The notes beneath the pieces are model-generated. The model saw nothing but the letters and a program-made list of their open reading frames with translations, was not told where the DNA came from and made no database searches. Of a DNA stretch of 64,000 bases, positions 1-11,800 are shown one piece after another. The position numbers and the translations under genes are program-made. Within the stretch, counting starts at the first letter, position 1. The number at the start of each line of letters is the position of its first letter. This stretch comes from Acorus gramineus (Eukaryota; Streptophyta; Magnoliopsida; Acorales; Acoraceae): positions 8,199,154 to 8,263,153 of the forward strand of contig CM060851.1 in assembly GCA_030737835.1 (NCBI GenBank). The letters are read 5' to 3'.

Positions 1-360
1 ACGGAATTAACAAAACGTCAGAACCATAGCAAGCTTGCATATGATAAAACTGCTGCTCATAAGATGCAGAGAAGTAGAGAACATGTGGTTTTCTGTGGTT
101 TGTTTCACCTATAATTCTGATTAATTTGAAATCAAGCCTGCATTGTATTGGGCAATCACACAAAGGAATTTTGTCACCACTTCTCTGTATATCATAACCA
201 TAGTGGACTGCAACAGCAATCCATCTCTTCATGAACAAATTCAAAGCCAAGTATTGCCTTCTAATTAAACAGACAAACTAGTCCAAAAAACCACCACCAC
301 GACAAACAACAAATGCAATGCTGTATAAACAAACACACAAAACTCAAAAAAAAACTCAAC

Positions 361-3121
361 TCACCTCCCCTTTGGGTCTATCAACTGCGAAAACACTCTA
401 CTCGACGTCTCAACATCCGAACCGCCACCGCCAACCACGCTCGAACAATCGCTCCTTTCGCCCTGAGCAAGAACCCATTCATCGAGGTCCCAAATCCCGT
501 TCGTGCTCCCACCCGCCTCACAAACCCCCCGCCTCTCAAAACTCTCCTGAAGCTGAAGCGCATACTCCAAATTCCACAACACGTCTCCCATGCTCGGCCT
601 ATCCACCCGATACTCCGCCAAACACTTCTCCGCAGTTTCCCCAAACTTCCTCAACGACTCCTTGCACACCCTCCCGACCAATTTCGGGTCGATGATCCTC
701 TCCAATTGCCCCCTCTTCTGCCATCGCATCGCCCACTCGGCGATGTTGACCTGCTCTCTAGGCAAGCCCGGGTTGATCGCGGGCCGTGCGCACAGCACCT
801 CCATGAGCACCACCCCGAACGAGTACACGTCGGACTTCTCGGTGAGTTGTTGCCGCCTGAAGTACTCTGGGTCTAGGTACCTGTTATGCATGTCATATAA
901 AAATTGAGACTAAACACAATTTTTACATATAAACAAATAATAATAATAGTCATCAATAATATAGAATTGTAAAGTTAAAAAATGTGCATCCATAATAGTT
1001 TTTATGTCCTTAGTGAATAGTGCCCCCCTCACACACACGGCTCCTACCACACAAAGATACGACCATTTGGTTTATGTTTTTCCTAAGTGCGAGCAACGAA
1101 GAAACCAAAATGAATAGACTACAATACTTTCAGTACCCGAAGCTCCCCTTCACTGCGGTGCTCACATGTGTCTGGTCGAGCGTCGGCCCGAGCTTTGACA
1201 GCCCAAAGTCCGCGACTTTCGCGACGAGCCCCTCGTCGAGCAGGATGTTCGTGGTCTTCACGTCGCGGTGGATCACGGTCTCGGACGCGCCCGTGTGGAG
1301 GTAGTGCAACCCCTTCGCCGCGCCAATGCAGACGGCAAGGCGCTGCCGCCACGTGAGCGGTTCGACATCGTTTTCGGAGATTTCAGAGGCGTAGATGTGC
1401 TTGCGGAGGGGTCCGCGCGCCATGTATTCGTAGACGAGGATCATCTCGTTCTGTTCTTGGCAGTAGCCGATGAGGGAGACCAGGTGGCGGTGGCGGAGCT
1501 TCGAGAGCGTCTCAATCTCCGCGTGGAACTCCGCGAGGCCTTGCCGGGACCGCGGGTTCCCGCGCTTCACCGCGACGGTTAGGCCGTTGTCGAGGACGCC
1601 TTTGTAGACCTTGCCGAAGCCGCCGACGCCTAAGATTAGTCCCTCGTCGAAGCACTTCGTCGCGTCGCGTAATTCGGAGATTGTGAATGCGTGGCCGAGG
1701 TTGAGCGAGGGGCGCGACGAGGCGGCAAGGCTGTGCGATGCGGAGAGCTTCGTGGTTTTGGAGTTCCCGACGTGGGTCGGGAGCGGAAGCCACGTTGGTG
1801 GGCTCGGGTTCTTCTTTGGGTGGTCCTTCAAAAGGCGGCGGCGGCGGCGAAGGTGGACCATGCAGGCTAAAACAGCAGAACCCATCAATGCAAGTCCTCC
1901 CAAACAAGATGCAACAACTAGTACTAGTAGTTTCAGCTTCTTTGATGAATGCGCATTGTCAAAAGCGCTTGCGGGGTCGCGATTGGGCTTATCGAGCCTG
2001 TCGTCGGTGTCGCTGAGTTTCAAGATCTCGAGCCCGTTGAGTATTGCATTGGGCGCGAATTTGGAGAGCTCCGGCGGGCCGACCTGAATTAAAATTTTGT
2101 CTGAATGAATCGAAGGAGCGTGCACGAAGAAGTCCGCAAAGTAGGCTGTTTTTAATTGCTCTGTTTTGCTCAAGATGTCGAAGGAGGTCAGCACAGACTG
2201 GCCGTTGATGTAGGCGTCGAAAACGAGAGTGTTCGAAGACTTGCTTATGATGTCGCAGAAATGAAGCCTGACGAGGTAGTCGAACCTGGGTTCGACGTCG
2301 AACGACCACGACACGTTGAATTTTGGGTTGCCGACGTTCGCGTCCGCCATTTCTTGTGCGGTCGAGTAGACCCAAACTGGCGCGACGTCGGGGGAGGTTC
2401 CGTTAGTGCCGTATTTGATCGAATTAGGCGCGATGGAGACGGAACGCGCGGAGGCCGCGTTGATTATGAAGGGCTGATCGGGCACCCAAACACGCGAAAG
2501 CGAGTCGTTGTTCGAGTCTAAGAATTGCCCGCCGACGTTGATTCGATAGCAAGTTTGAAGCGCTGATCGGGCGATTGTGGGGAACAGAGTGTCCGGGACA
2601 GATACGACTTCGATCGCGTTCACGAACGCGATCGACCCATCGGAGGGCGTGAAAATCAGAGACAGTCGCGCGTGCGCGTCGATCAAATATTCATTATAAA
2701 CTATCGAAGAAGCCCCGACGGATAATTCACTCAGCAAGACGAACCCATCGGCGGAGACCGAAAAAGTTGCGGACTTTAAGTCGTACCGAAGGCTGTCGAC
2801 GGCGTGGAAGTGAAGGCGAAGCCAATGCCGGCCTGATCGCCTGATCGGGAAGGCATAGGTCGATTGCGCGGCGAACACGCGCGCGGTCTTGTAGAGGCCG
2901 GCGGAGGTGGTGGAGGTGACTACGGTATTTGAAGGCGGAGAGAGGCTTACGAGCGGAGACCGTGAATCGGATTCAAATAGGCGCCCGTCAGAGTGATTCG
3001 AGGCTTCGTTGGCGCCGCAGTCGATGAGGTAGTTGTCGGTGGGAGCGAAGGAAGTGGCGATGGATTTGGTGGCGAAGGCGGAGAGTAGGAAGAGCAAGAT
3101 CAAGTCCTTTCGGAGACCCAT
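361..3121 (-). CDS. THE1: THESEUS1-like CrRLK1L receptor kinase
   Basis: Plasma-membrane receptor-like kinase of the CrRLK1L family, which senses cell-wall state and RALF peptides (family knowledge). Coding exons read 3121-1137 and 880-361, with a 256 bp GT-AG intron (1136-881) splitting Gly662. The total is 2505 nt, or 834 aa; THE1 is about 855. Visible in order: signal peptide 1-22, malectin-like ectodomain about 28-375, transmembrane segment about 398-424 followed by a basic stretch, and kinase from about 480. The kinase has a Gly loop GVGGFGKV (498-505), Lys519 in VAVK, catalytic HRD (618-620) followed by VKTTN, DFG (638-640), and after the intron LDPEYFRRQQLTEKSDVYSFG. The C-terminal tail ends FSQLIDPKGR, as in THE1-type proteins. 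The start is the ATG just before the signal peptide. No frame break is seen, so it looks functional. Whether it is the THE1 orthologue or a close paralogue cannot be decided here. Confidence 0.94.
881..1136 (-). other. Intron in kinase activation segment
   Basis: The donor is GTACTG after TTCGG and the acceptor is CATAACAG before GTACCTAG. Removing 256 bp joins FG to YLDPEYF in frame exactly as in THE1-type kinases. Reading through gives an immediate TGA in the intron. The intron is AT-rich, unlike the GC-rich exons. Confidence 0.9.
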
Positions 3122-3230
3122 CAGTGTTTTTTTGATGTGTGGGTTGTAAATGGTGTGGCTTTTGATGGTTGGTGTTTGTTCTGCTTTTGCTTCAATGGGT
3201 GGTGGTGGTGGATGCAGTCTTTTTTTGTTT

Positions 3231-3232
<2 letters not shown>

Positions 3233-3262
<30 letters not shown>
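3233..3262. repeat. GA/CT microsatellite in receptor-kinase 5' region
   Basis: About 14 consecutive GA dinucleotides (CT on the gene's strand) lie about 110-140 bp upstream of the ATG at 3121. Pyrimidine-rich CT tracts are common in plant 5' UTRs and core promoters. The region to about 3400 continues purine-rich. No clear TATA box was assigned. Confidence 0.75.
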
Positions 3263-3265
<3 letters not shown>

Positions 3266-3399
3266 GTGAGAGTGAAAAGGGTGTTCCTGGGGAGGTGTTG
3301 GTGGTGGAGGTGGTGGTGTTTGAGTGTACTGAGGAGGAGTGAGAGAGTGAGTGAGTGACTGTACAGAGTGAGTGATCTAGTGATTTTTAATTGTGATTT

Positions 3400-6300
3400 T
3401 GAATCATGTGAGTCTTATTTATTTTATTTTATTGTATTGGATTTAGGGCCAATTAAGGCAAAACCTTCATACCGAGTTGTTCACTTTGATGTGAAGATTA
3501 ATGGGTAGGAGCCATTCAAAGTCTGAGATGAATGACTTGTTGGTAATGCATGAGATTGTGATAAGTTTTTATGATTTTTTTGTCAGATACTTTTATGGAA
3601 AAATGAGTGGATCTCTCAACCTCTTCTGTTATGTTAGGTAAGCTTTTCACCCTCAGATTTTAAAAATAACTGGCATGTATTTCTGTGATCTTGGTGTGAG
3701 GGGGGCACAATGAAAGCACTGGCAAGCATGGTTAAAAAAAAGGGGGGACCTACATGTGTGTGTGTGCATCAATGTGGGGGGCAGGTGAAAATGTGAATCT
3801 CGAATTCAATGGATATCTCTTGTTGCGTGCCCACATGATGAGTCCCATCATTAGCTAACATGATGAGCATCCAATGGGCTCAAAATCTTTTGTTGATCAA
3901 ATCTAAATCTAGGGATTTCCTAGTCAAGATGGTAACAAAAGGAAAAGAAAAGGAAAAAGAAAAAGGGAAAAAACAATTCGTGGTATTGTTAACTGATGAA
4001 ATGTGAAATGCATGTATTTTATCACATATGAGGTAAGTCATGGTTGTTTAGGAATAAATCAACAAGGTTCCCTTTAACTTATTGATATATCTTAGAAGGT
4101 TGCTCTTTTGTGCGACCGTAGCATGTAGTCCCATTTTTTTTTAATGATGCATGTGCTTTATTAGATGAAACATCATTGAATTTTATTTTATTTTGCGTAA
4201 GAGGTAATTTAATTAACTAGGTATGTATTTTAATTAGAAATTATTTGTTTTGTTACATAAAATATACACTTTAAAAATATCAAACCACGTGAGAGACTGC
4301 ATGTGAAGCTATTCAAAACACATCTATCTTATAATTTTATCAGAGAAAAATTGAATCGCCTCACTGTATTTTTATGGATATCATTTTGTTTCTTATGAGC
4401 TTAGAAATAAATAATTAATTATAACTTTTGAAAGATGTCTCAACACAAATGCATTTTTTTTTAATCAAATCTCTTCCTATCAGTTATTAGAATCCAGAAT
4501 TTCTCAGTAAAAAAAGATACATCTACCAACCCGTTAAGACATATCCTGTCAGAAACTTAAATACAACCCAAAATATTCACATGAGAGAATTGAGTTAATT
4601 TTGCTGGAACAAAATAAGGACAAAGGAACAGTTTGTGGGAAACATAGAGGACCCCATCTCTTAATGTCCAGACATTCAATGGACTTATCAGTCATGTTTT
4701 CCTCAGTTAAAAAAAAAAACAAAAACAAAGCAGTGCAAGTGCTTCTGTATAAACATCAATGACCAAAACTTACTGATAAAACAGGGGCACTTCCTTCCAG
4801 ATATTTTGTCCCCTCCTCAACCAAAGTCCAATAGATATCTGTTTCTCATACTTTGATTATCTCCCTTTCTTTTTGGGAATCTTCAAATCCTGAGTAATTT
4901 TGAAGTGTGAACCTTATTTTAGTGGCTCAGAAGAAAAAAAAGAAGATGAGAAAGCATGTTCATCTCTTTCAAAAAAGCAAAAGCAACACAAAACAAGGTT
5001 GAATTTGAATTGGTACTCTCGAGGAACTTGTTTGATATTCGACTCTGATATGGTCAATTGGATGCATAAGGCATAATAGGCTTAGATATATGAGAATCCA
5101 CCTGACCATTTAAAAAAATGATTTGTTAATGTTCGTACTTTTATGAGGAAAATGTTACGTTCAATCATTTTGTAGCAGCACACGGTTTGATTTTCTTAAA
5201 TATATTACTTAGCTAATGAAATAAATGAATTCCATAAATATTAATTGAATGCATATATATTTTTGTATTTTTTATGATAGAGTACAATAATGGAGTATAT
5301 ATACATTGTGTTAAACCATTATATATGTTGTATCAGTGATGTGACGATTACAAATAAGGATACAAAACAGACTAAGTGTATGAACTCCCATTTTGTAATA
5401 GTTGATTAAGATTAATAGTTAAAAGTTAGAACATAAACATCAAATTAGAGATTCTCCTATAGCAAAACAAAAAAACTAGATATACCAAGAATGTCAGGTA
5501 AAAGTTTTTAACATACATTTAGTAAAATTAATTAAAGATTAAAAACATATATATCAATTAAGCATGATAAACCTCATATAATTTTCTACAAACTAGATAT
5601 TAGACATGCAGGTCCCTCATTATGAATGGGTAGGTCTACCCTAGCGGAGTGACCAAACTTTAATAATTTTTTTAATTAAAGTTTCTAAATTAACTTTCCA
5701 TCTACCAACCATGCAAAATTATTGTAAGGTAATGGCCCATTCACTTGTCACTTGACCACTTGGGTTTAGTTTCCTTTATTATAAACTGATTCAAATCTGA
5801 GGTATAGTGGGCACGTAAACTAAATAATAATGTCACATTCAATTTTTTAGTTTAAAATATAATCCTATATACTTCTAGAAAAACATTTACATCATTAAAT
5901 GATCTATATGCCTTGTTAAATTTTTTCTTATATTTATTAAAAATATCTTCATTCAACTCGAAATGGAGCGACATACGTTTTTTTTTAATCAAATCATATA
6001 TTTACAATTTTTAAAAAATAAAAATATGTGTGATCTGAGTTTTAAACTATAAAAATAACTGAGTCTAACTTTTTTCTATTTAATTTGGTGTACTGCTGGA
6101 GTCTGCTAGCAATACACGTAAACAAATTGTTTATTTGCACAATGCATATACATTGAAGACACATAATTTGGTGGGTATTGAAATTGAAAAATGTTATGTT
6201 TAGTAGTGTTTGCAACCTGCTTGTAACCCGCACATATTTTAAATTTTTAATGGTATATACGTAGCCAATGAAAAATATTTTATCATAAAAAATGAATTGC

Positions 6301-7400
6301 ATACTTATTGAATTTGGCTACATATAGCTTTATGTTTTTCGTTATACAGTGTGTACGGAGATAATGAAGCATATAGTACGTTAATTGATTTCATATACGT
6401 GATGCGATAACTGTAAATGTGACTCTGTAAATGTGAATATAAATTTTGAATAATGGATCTCTTTCTTTTTCCTTTTGAGAAAAACTTCATTTCAAGGGAG
6501 ATTTGTATAAATCACATATACATTTTTTTATATTTGTATAATTATTATTATTTTTTTATTCTAAATATGTTGCTCCCCTCTCGCCCCCTTTTTCAAATTC
6601 CTGACTCCGCTCCTGGAGAGCCCACATGTCAAATAATTTGTTTATAAATTAAGGGTATGCATATCAAATCATATTTTAATCTTTTATAAATCTTTATTAA
6701 CATTTTATTCACATTTGATCCATAATCAATAAAAAAAATAGAAACTTCATTGTTATGTTATCGAACAAGAATAATTAAAAGAACAAGTAAATAAAAATAT
6801 TTATTTTTTATTTATACTAAAATAATTATCCATATCGCTGTCCAAACCAAGATGAGGTTGGTGTTCGCACAACTGTTCATGTGCCATACTAATCCAAAGT
6901 TTCTCACAGGTGAAAAACCCAACCACAATTTATATACAGTTTCTCACAGGTGAAAAACCCAACCACAATTTATATACGGCGACATATGGAATTACAACCT
7001 CTCATGGAACAGTCACCTCTCATGGAATTACCAACTCAACCTCTTGTTACTTGTTAGGTACTAAAAAATTAATAAAATCCAACACAGACTAGAGACTAGA
7101 TCCCATCTCGCTTTCTAAATTCTAATATGATGTATTTGTTGTGGGCCACTCTTTAACATGCGCAAAACATCACAGGAAATGACATTAAAATTTGCAAACA
7201 TAAGATCATCAAGCGTTTGATAATAAAATTTACAAACATGAGATCATCATGAGTTCAAATCCCAACGCTTAACATAAATTCACAGTTCCAAACCATCTAT
7301 GTAATGTTCACCATACTTCAGTCAACACGAGGTGACTCTACAACTGAAAGAATAGGTTTGTTCCTCGAAGCCGTTAAATAAACCCCTCGAGTTATTCAAC
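3400..7400. other. AT-rich intergenic stretch, no gene seen
   Basis: No reading frame here has recognisable protein similarity or coding-like composition. The short frames between 6042 and 7092 are AT-rich chance ORFs. The only structured item is the 40 bp tandem duplication at 6898-6977. Confidence 0.7.
6898..6977. repeat. Perfect 40 bp tandem duplication
   Basis: The unit beginning AGTTTCTCACAGGTGAAAAA and ending TTTATATAC occurs twice back to back with no mismatch (6898-6937, 6938-6977). It is followed at once by a shorter, imperfect repeat of CTCATGGAA (about 7000-7028). Perfect identity suggests a recent duplication or slippage. Confidence 0.9.
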
Positions 7401-7493
7401 CCACCCTTATTTCTGTCTCACCCCATCTGATTTTTACGTTTAGCTAACACACCCCCTAATATATATGTGATCATATTCATCGACAACCCACCC

Positions 7494-8140
7494 CAGACAT
7501 ACTCTCTCATCACCTTCGACCAAATCCCACCCAGCTCATCCTCTCCGGCCTCCTCCACCACCCCTTCTTCGTCGGCCACGTCAAAGACACTCTCCTCCTT
7601 CCCCTCCTCGTAAACCACGCTGTCTCGATGTTCGCGCACATCGACTCCTCTAATGCCTTCATTTGCAACACCATCATCTGAACTCTCATCAGGTCCGACG
7701 ACCCTCGCAAGGCCCTCGATTTCTACAACCATCAAATGCTCCCCCGATCGATCCCTCTCAACCACTTCACTCACCCCCTGCTCTCCAAAGCATGCGCCGA
7801 GCTCCATCTCGTCGGCGACGGTGAGAAGTCCCAGGCCCGCGCCTTGAAGTCCAGCCTGGTTTCCAAGGCTCAGAAGACGTTCGACGGAATGCCTCGTAGA
7901 GACAGAGTGAGCTGGAATTCGATTGCCGCTAAGTATGCTACGTTCGGGGAAATGGAGGAAGTGATGGCGCTGTTTATGAGGATGCCGGAGAGGGACTTGG
8001 TGTCTTGGAATGCGGTGATGGACAGGTAGGTGCTGATCGGGGAGGTAGCGAAGGCGAGGGAGCATTTCGATTGGATGCCAAGGCAGAGCGTGGTCGCTCA
8101 CAATGTCATGCTCGCGCTTTATGTTCGGGAGGGACAGGTC
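7494..8140 (+). pseudogene. PPR protein gene fragment, broken
   Basis: The plus strand encodes the opening part of a plant PLS-class pentatricopeptide repeat protein (organellar RNA binding). Recognisable pieces are a HIDSSNAFICNTII block followed by an in-frame TGA and then RSDDPRKALDFYNHQM; NHFTHPLLSKACAEL; AQKTFDGMPRRDRVSWNS-type; and MRMPERDLVSWNAVMDR followed by a TAG, then EVAKAREHFDWMPR. The frame is thus interrupted at least twice, and the C-terminal two thirds of a normal 500-700 aa gene are missing. No start codon or promoter is assigned. It is GC-rich compared with its flanks. It ends abruptly near 8140 where unrelated sequence in the opposite orientation begins. Confidence 0.8.
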
Positions 8141-8146
8141 AACCGA

Positions 8147-8425
8147 GTACTCCTTCTTCGCCTTCGCCGCCACCATCGATGGAGCGGCAGGCGTCACCAA
8201 CGGCTCTGATTTGTTGGGGAAGCTCTTCAGTAGAGACTCCAGGACTTTCACAGAGGTTGCGTTGTACGGGGTCCTCACGATGACGACACCTGGACAGTTG
8301 TCGTGAGAGTCCACCACGTCGATGAGAAGAGACGCAAACCTTGGCGATGAAGTGGAGAGATGTGACGCCGTCGGATCCGCAACGGTGGTTGCGGCGGAGG
8401 AGGAGGAGAGGATGTAGGATCTCAA
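8147..8425 (-). pseudogene. Unidentified gene fragment abutting PPR remnant
   Basis: From the ATG at 8425 the minus strand is open for about 93 coding-like codons, including the stretches RFASLLIDVVDSHDNCPGVV and KVLESLLKSFPNK. It then runs into sequence that is simply antisense to the PPR fragment. The composition is protein-like (balanced, non-repetitive, GC-rich), but I do not recognise the family. It is probably the exon end of a cellular gene captured or rearranged next to the PPR piece. It is treated as a fragment because the continuing frame to 7418 is only a shadow of the PPR strand. Confidence 0.5.
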
Positions 8426-8875
8426 AACACCATGAGGGGTGGGTTGGGTTTCTCTCGTAAACTTTAAAAAATATTATTTAATAGTTTAACTTGCGGGGTG
8501 AGATGAATATCTAACGGGGTGGTAGGAAACACCCCTTCATTCCTCATACATCTTGAGTTCACGTTCCCTGGCACTTAATAGTGCATCCAGAGTTTTCTGG
8601 ACTCTGATTGGGGTTCCTTACCAAAAAAAAAATAATGTTCCACATAATTTTCAGGTATGGTGCTTGAAATTACCATGAATAAAAGTGATCTGTACATTAC
8701 AAGGATACCATAACAGATAACCACAGAAAAAAAAAAAAAAAAAACTGACTTGGCTCGTTAGAAAGAATGCGTTAAACTCGCATGTAATTGACAGCCATGG
8801 AAACTATCAATGGAAGATTATTATTAAATATAATTCGAGTGCACAATCTATGATGTGTATAGAAATATAAATGCA

Positions 8876-11800
8876 TCACCAAGAAAAGGGGCTTGCTCCC
8901 AACAAGAAAATTTCGTTTTCCAAATCTCTGATCCACTGGCAGACTCGATTGCAAATTTTTATCGCCGAAGCCTGCATCATCACAATTAAGATCTCAGTAT
9001 CACAACCTTACATGTATGATCCAATTTAGGTAAGAGAGCAATGATGTACACATTCCCCGTCTAGTATGGAGTGTAGATATATTTCTAAAATTCAACTAAA
9101 GCAATCCAAGCAAAAATAAAAAACCAGTTGCGAATGTTTTGATTCTTCATATATTATTTTCAGATATTTGGGGAATGCCACGCATACCATGAACATATGA
9201 GGATGAATTTGAGGGTTAACAGCTATGTTAGCGTATTGACAAAAACATGCATCTAACTTGGACCTGCAAATGTCATATAAACCTTAACTACTTTTTCTAT
9301 GGTGGTCCAATCTCGTTCCATAGATCCCATAGATTTCTACAAATGTTCTATTTTAAGACATTGATCATTACCTCCCATCCAGCTGTTTTTGTAGGTATTC
9401 CTATAATCCATAATACCATGAAGTCTGATGTATGTATGCCCTCTCTGTATACCAGTTTTCAACAAAAATCAGCAAACAATGGTTTTCTGACCTAGTTCAT
9501 CAAGTTGCAAAAGCAATGGATATTGGATATAGAATTATTGGCAGCACTGTTACCTTCCACTCATTTGTTAATGCTCGAGAGCAACTAATCCAAGCATGCA
9601 TTTGATTAGCCATGAAAAAAAGATTACTAAAGGTCTGCGTGCAACATCAACAAACCAATCAGATGAGAAGTTCTGAATTTCATGGGAACAGATATGATAG
9701 AAATTAGATAAACAAGGGTTTAAACAAAATTCTGTCTCCCATTACTGTTGGTTAAGCAACTCTACTTGTTGATTCTGAACTGTCTTATGCTGGTCATTTT
9801 GGTAAACAAGTTCAGTCAATTCCGCCTGTATTTGGCAGCTTGGTGTCTTACGTTTCATGGAAGAAGATTTGTTTAGTCAATGTTCACAATTTTTTTTGTA
9901 ATTACCAGGATTTCCTATATAATTAACAAGATATCCAGAAGACAAAGTGGGCTGTCAATGAAGGGTTTGTTGACACTTTTGATGAAAAATAACCTATTTC
10001 TCCTCAAACCATGCTTAAAAGTGACTCCTTTTTTCTTATACCAGACAAAAATCAGAGAACTAAAACAAAGTTTAGGGGGCACGATGAATAAAAAACATGA
10101 ACTCAGACTAATTTGAAAATTCTGGTACCACTAACTTAAGAAAAGCGAAAAATCAATGAATTAATGAGATTAGACCTTATCTGCGAGAGGGTCGAATGCT
10201 GCATAAAGTTCAAAATCTTGAGTAATCCAGCAGAGCAGGACTGCCACAAAACAAACTTCATGTTAATGCAGTATAGAAACGGGAGAAAAGGAGACACAAG
10301 CATAAAAAATATTGTGAGCAAATAACCAAGAGCCATTAGCAAGCATAAAAAAAGGACATCATTATGTAAAATGAAAATATCTCACAAAATATATTGTTGC
10401 CTTTAGCTTATCATTTATCAAAACTGGTAATACGGGATCCGATAATTCTTCGTGGGTTAAAGCATGAAAGAAACAAAGATTTAACCAACGCTTGGAAGAA
10501 ATACATAATTCTCCGTCATCCAAGAAAGGTCAAGTTTCAGTCGAGCAAGGCCTCTAAGGAATGTCTATCAACCATCAGAGTTTTATGACCATGGTTTTGA
10601 TGCATTCCTCTTATGTAGTTTTGATTTTTGTCTATCCTGTCTTCCCATATATATATATATATCATCTTTTTTTTTCTTTAATCTTTCTTTTGTTTTCATT
10701 TTTTGGCTCTTTTGTTTTTTCAATTGAGATCCCTCATCTCCTCTTGTTCGACAACATTTCATAATATGAAGCTCCAATCTCCTTTAAAAAAAAAAAAACC
10801 CTGCTTTTCTTATGCATATTACACTATATGATTAGTACGTGAGGGAAGACATTGAATACCCTGGATTTACCCAAAGAAATGTTATTACACTAGAGCATGG
10901 ATCCTGTATTCAGGAGAGATTCAAAATAATGGACAAAACAGATGAAAATCTTGTGCTTTTGATACATGTAACAGTATATTTATAAAGATCATGCACTTGT
11001 TTGAGTACGTCATTCACAAGAGAATAGAAAGCCTAACCAAATTCATTCATCTGCAATTTATTCTTTCTCAATCAAGTTATAGAATCCATACCATAATTTT
11101 CATCTTTTCGAAACTGTGTTTTATGTGCTCCAGTATCTCTATCATGCATTGAAGCATACAGTTTTTGGTATGCTCTGTATAATCTGCATATAATGATAAC
11201 TTCATCAGCTTACCAATAACAACAACATGTAGAATCAGAATCGAGGAATATGACCAGTCACAAATGGTCATCCAGCAGTACCTCTTTTGTTGACGAGAGC
11301 TATTTATGGGTGAGGAAAATTCTGAAGACACGTACTGATCCAGATATATACTTCTATATATAAAATGCCAGAGACCTGCAGGACCGCCAATGCCCACAGG
11401 TGGAGGTCTAAAACCATCTGGTGCTAATCGATCCTGGCCCAAGTGAGGCGATAAAGTTCCAGAAGATACAGAAGAATCAACAGGTAGTTCTTCAACATGC
11501 AGACCACCATCTAACATGGATCGTTGAACTTCACTAAGAACATTCGACTTCAGAAGTACCTTCTCGACGCGGATCCTATTTAATACAGGTATATTTCTTA
11601 AGACTAGCAAAAAATTGAAGTTCCTTATTACATGTGGGATTACTTTCCATAAAAATCTGTGTTATGTAAACCCAAACAATCTAGCTATCATAAACTTCAT
11701 TTCTTATTCTTGTAATGTTTCAGCATATCTTGGATGAACATGTAGTCTACCTGCAATCTTTGAGATGATAGAAGGAATCCGAACTAGTAGTAAGTAGTAT

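Noticed and set aside
2156..2521. Long plus-strand frames across 1268-2521
   Set aside because: They are antisense shadows of the receptor kinase exon, whose protein is conserved from signal peptide to C-terminus.
7190..7275. tRNA-like element (GAGTTCAAATCCCAACG)
   Set aside because: Only a box-B-like word is present; no A box at the correct distance and no cloverleaf.
8490..8625. Terminal repeats or poly-A end of the chimeric PPR block
   Set aside because: The A-run at 8622-8631 and the short TCTCACCCC matches could suggest element ends, but no convincing target duplication or extended terminal repeat was found.
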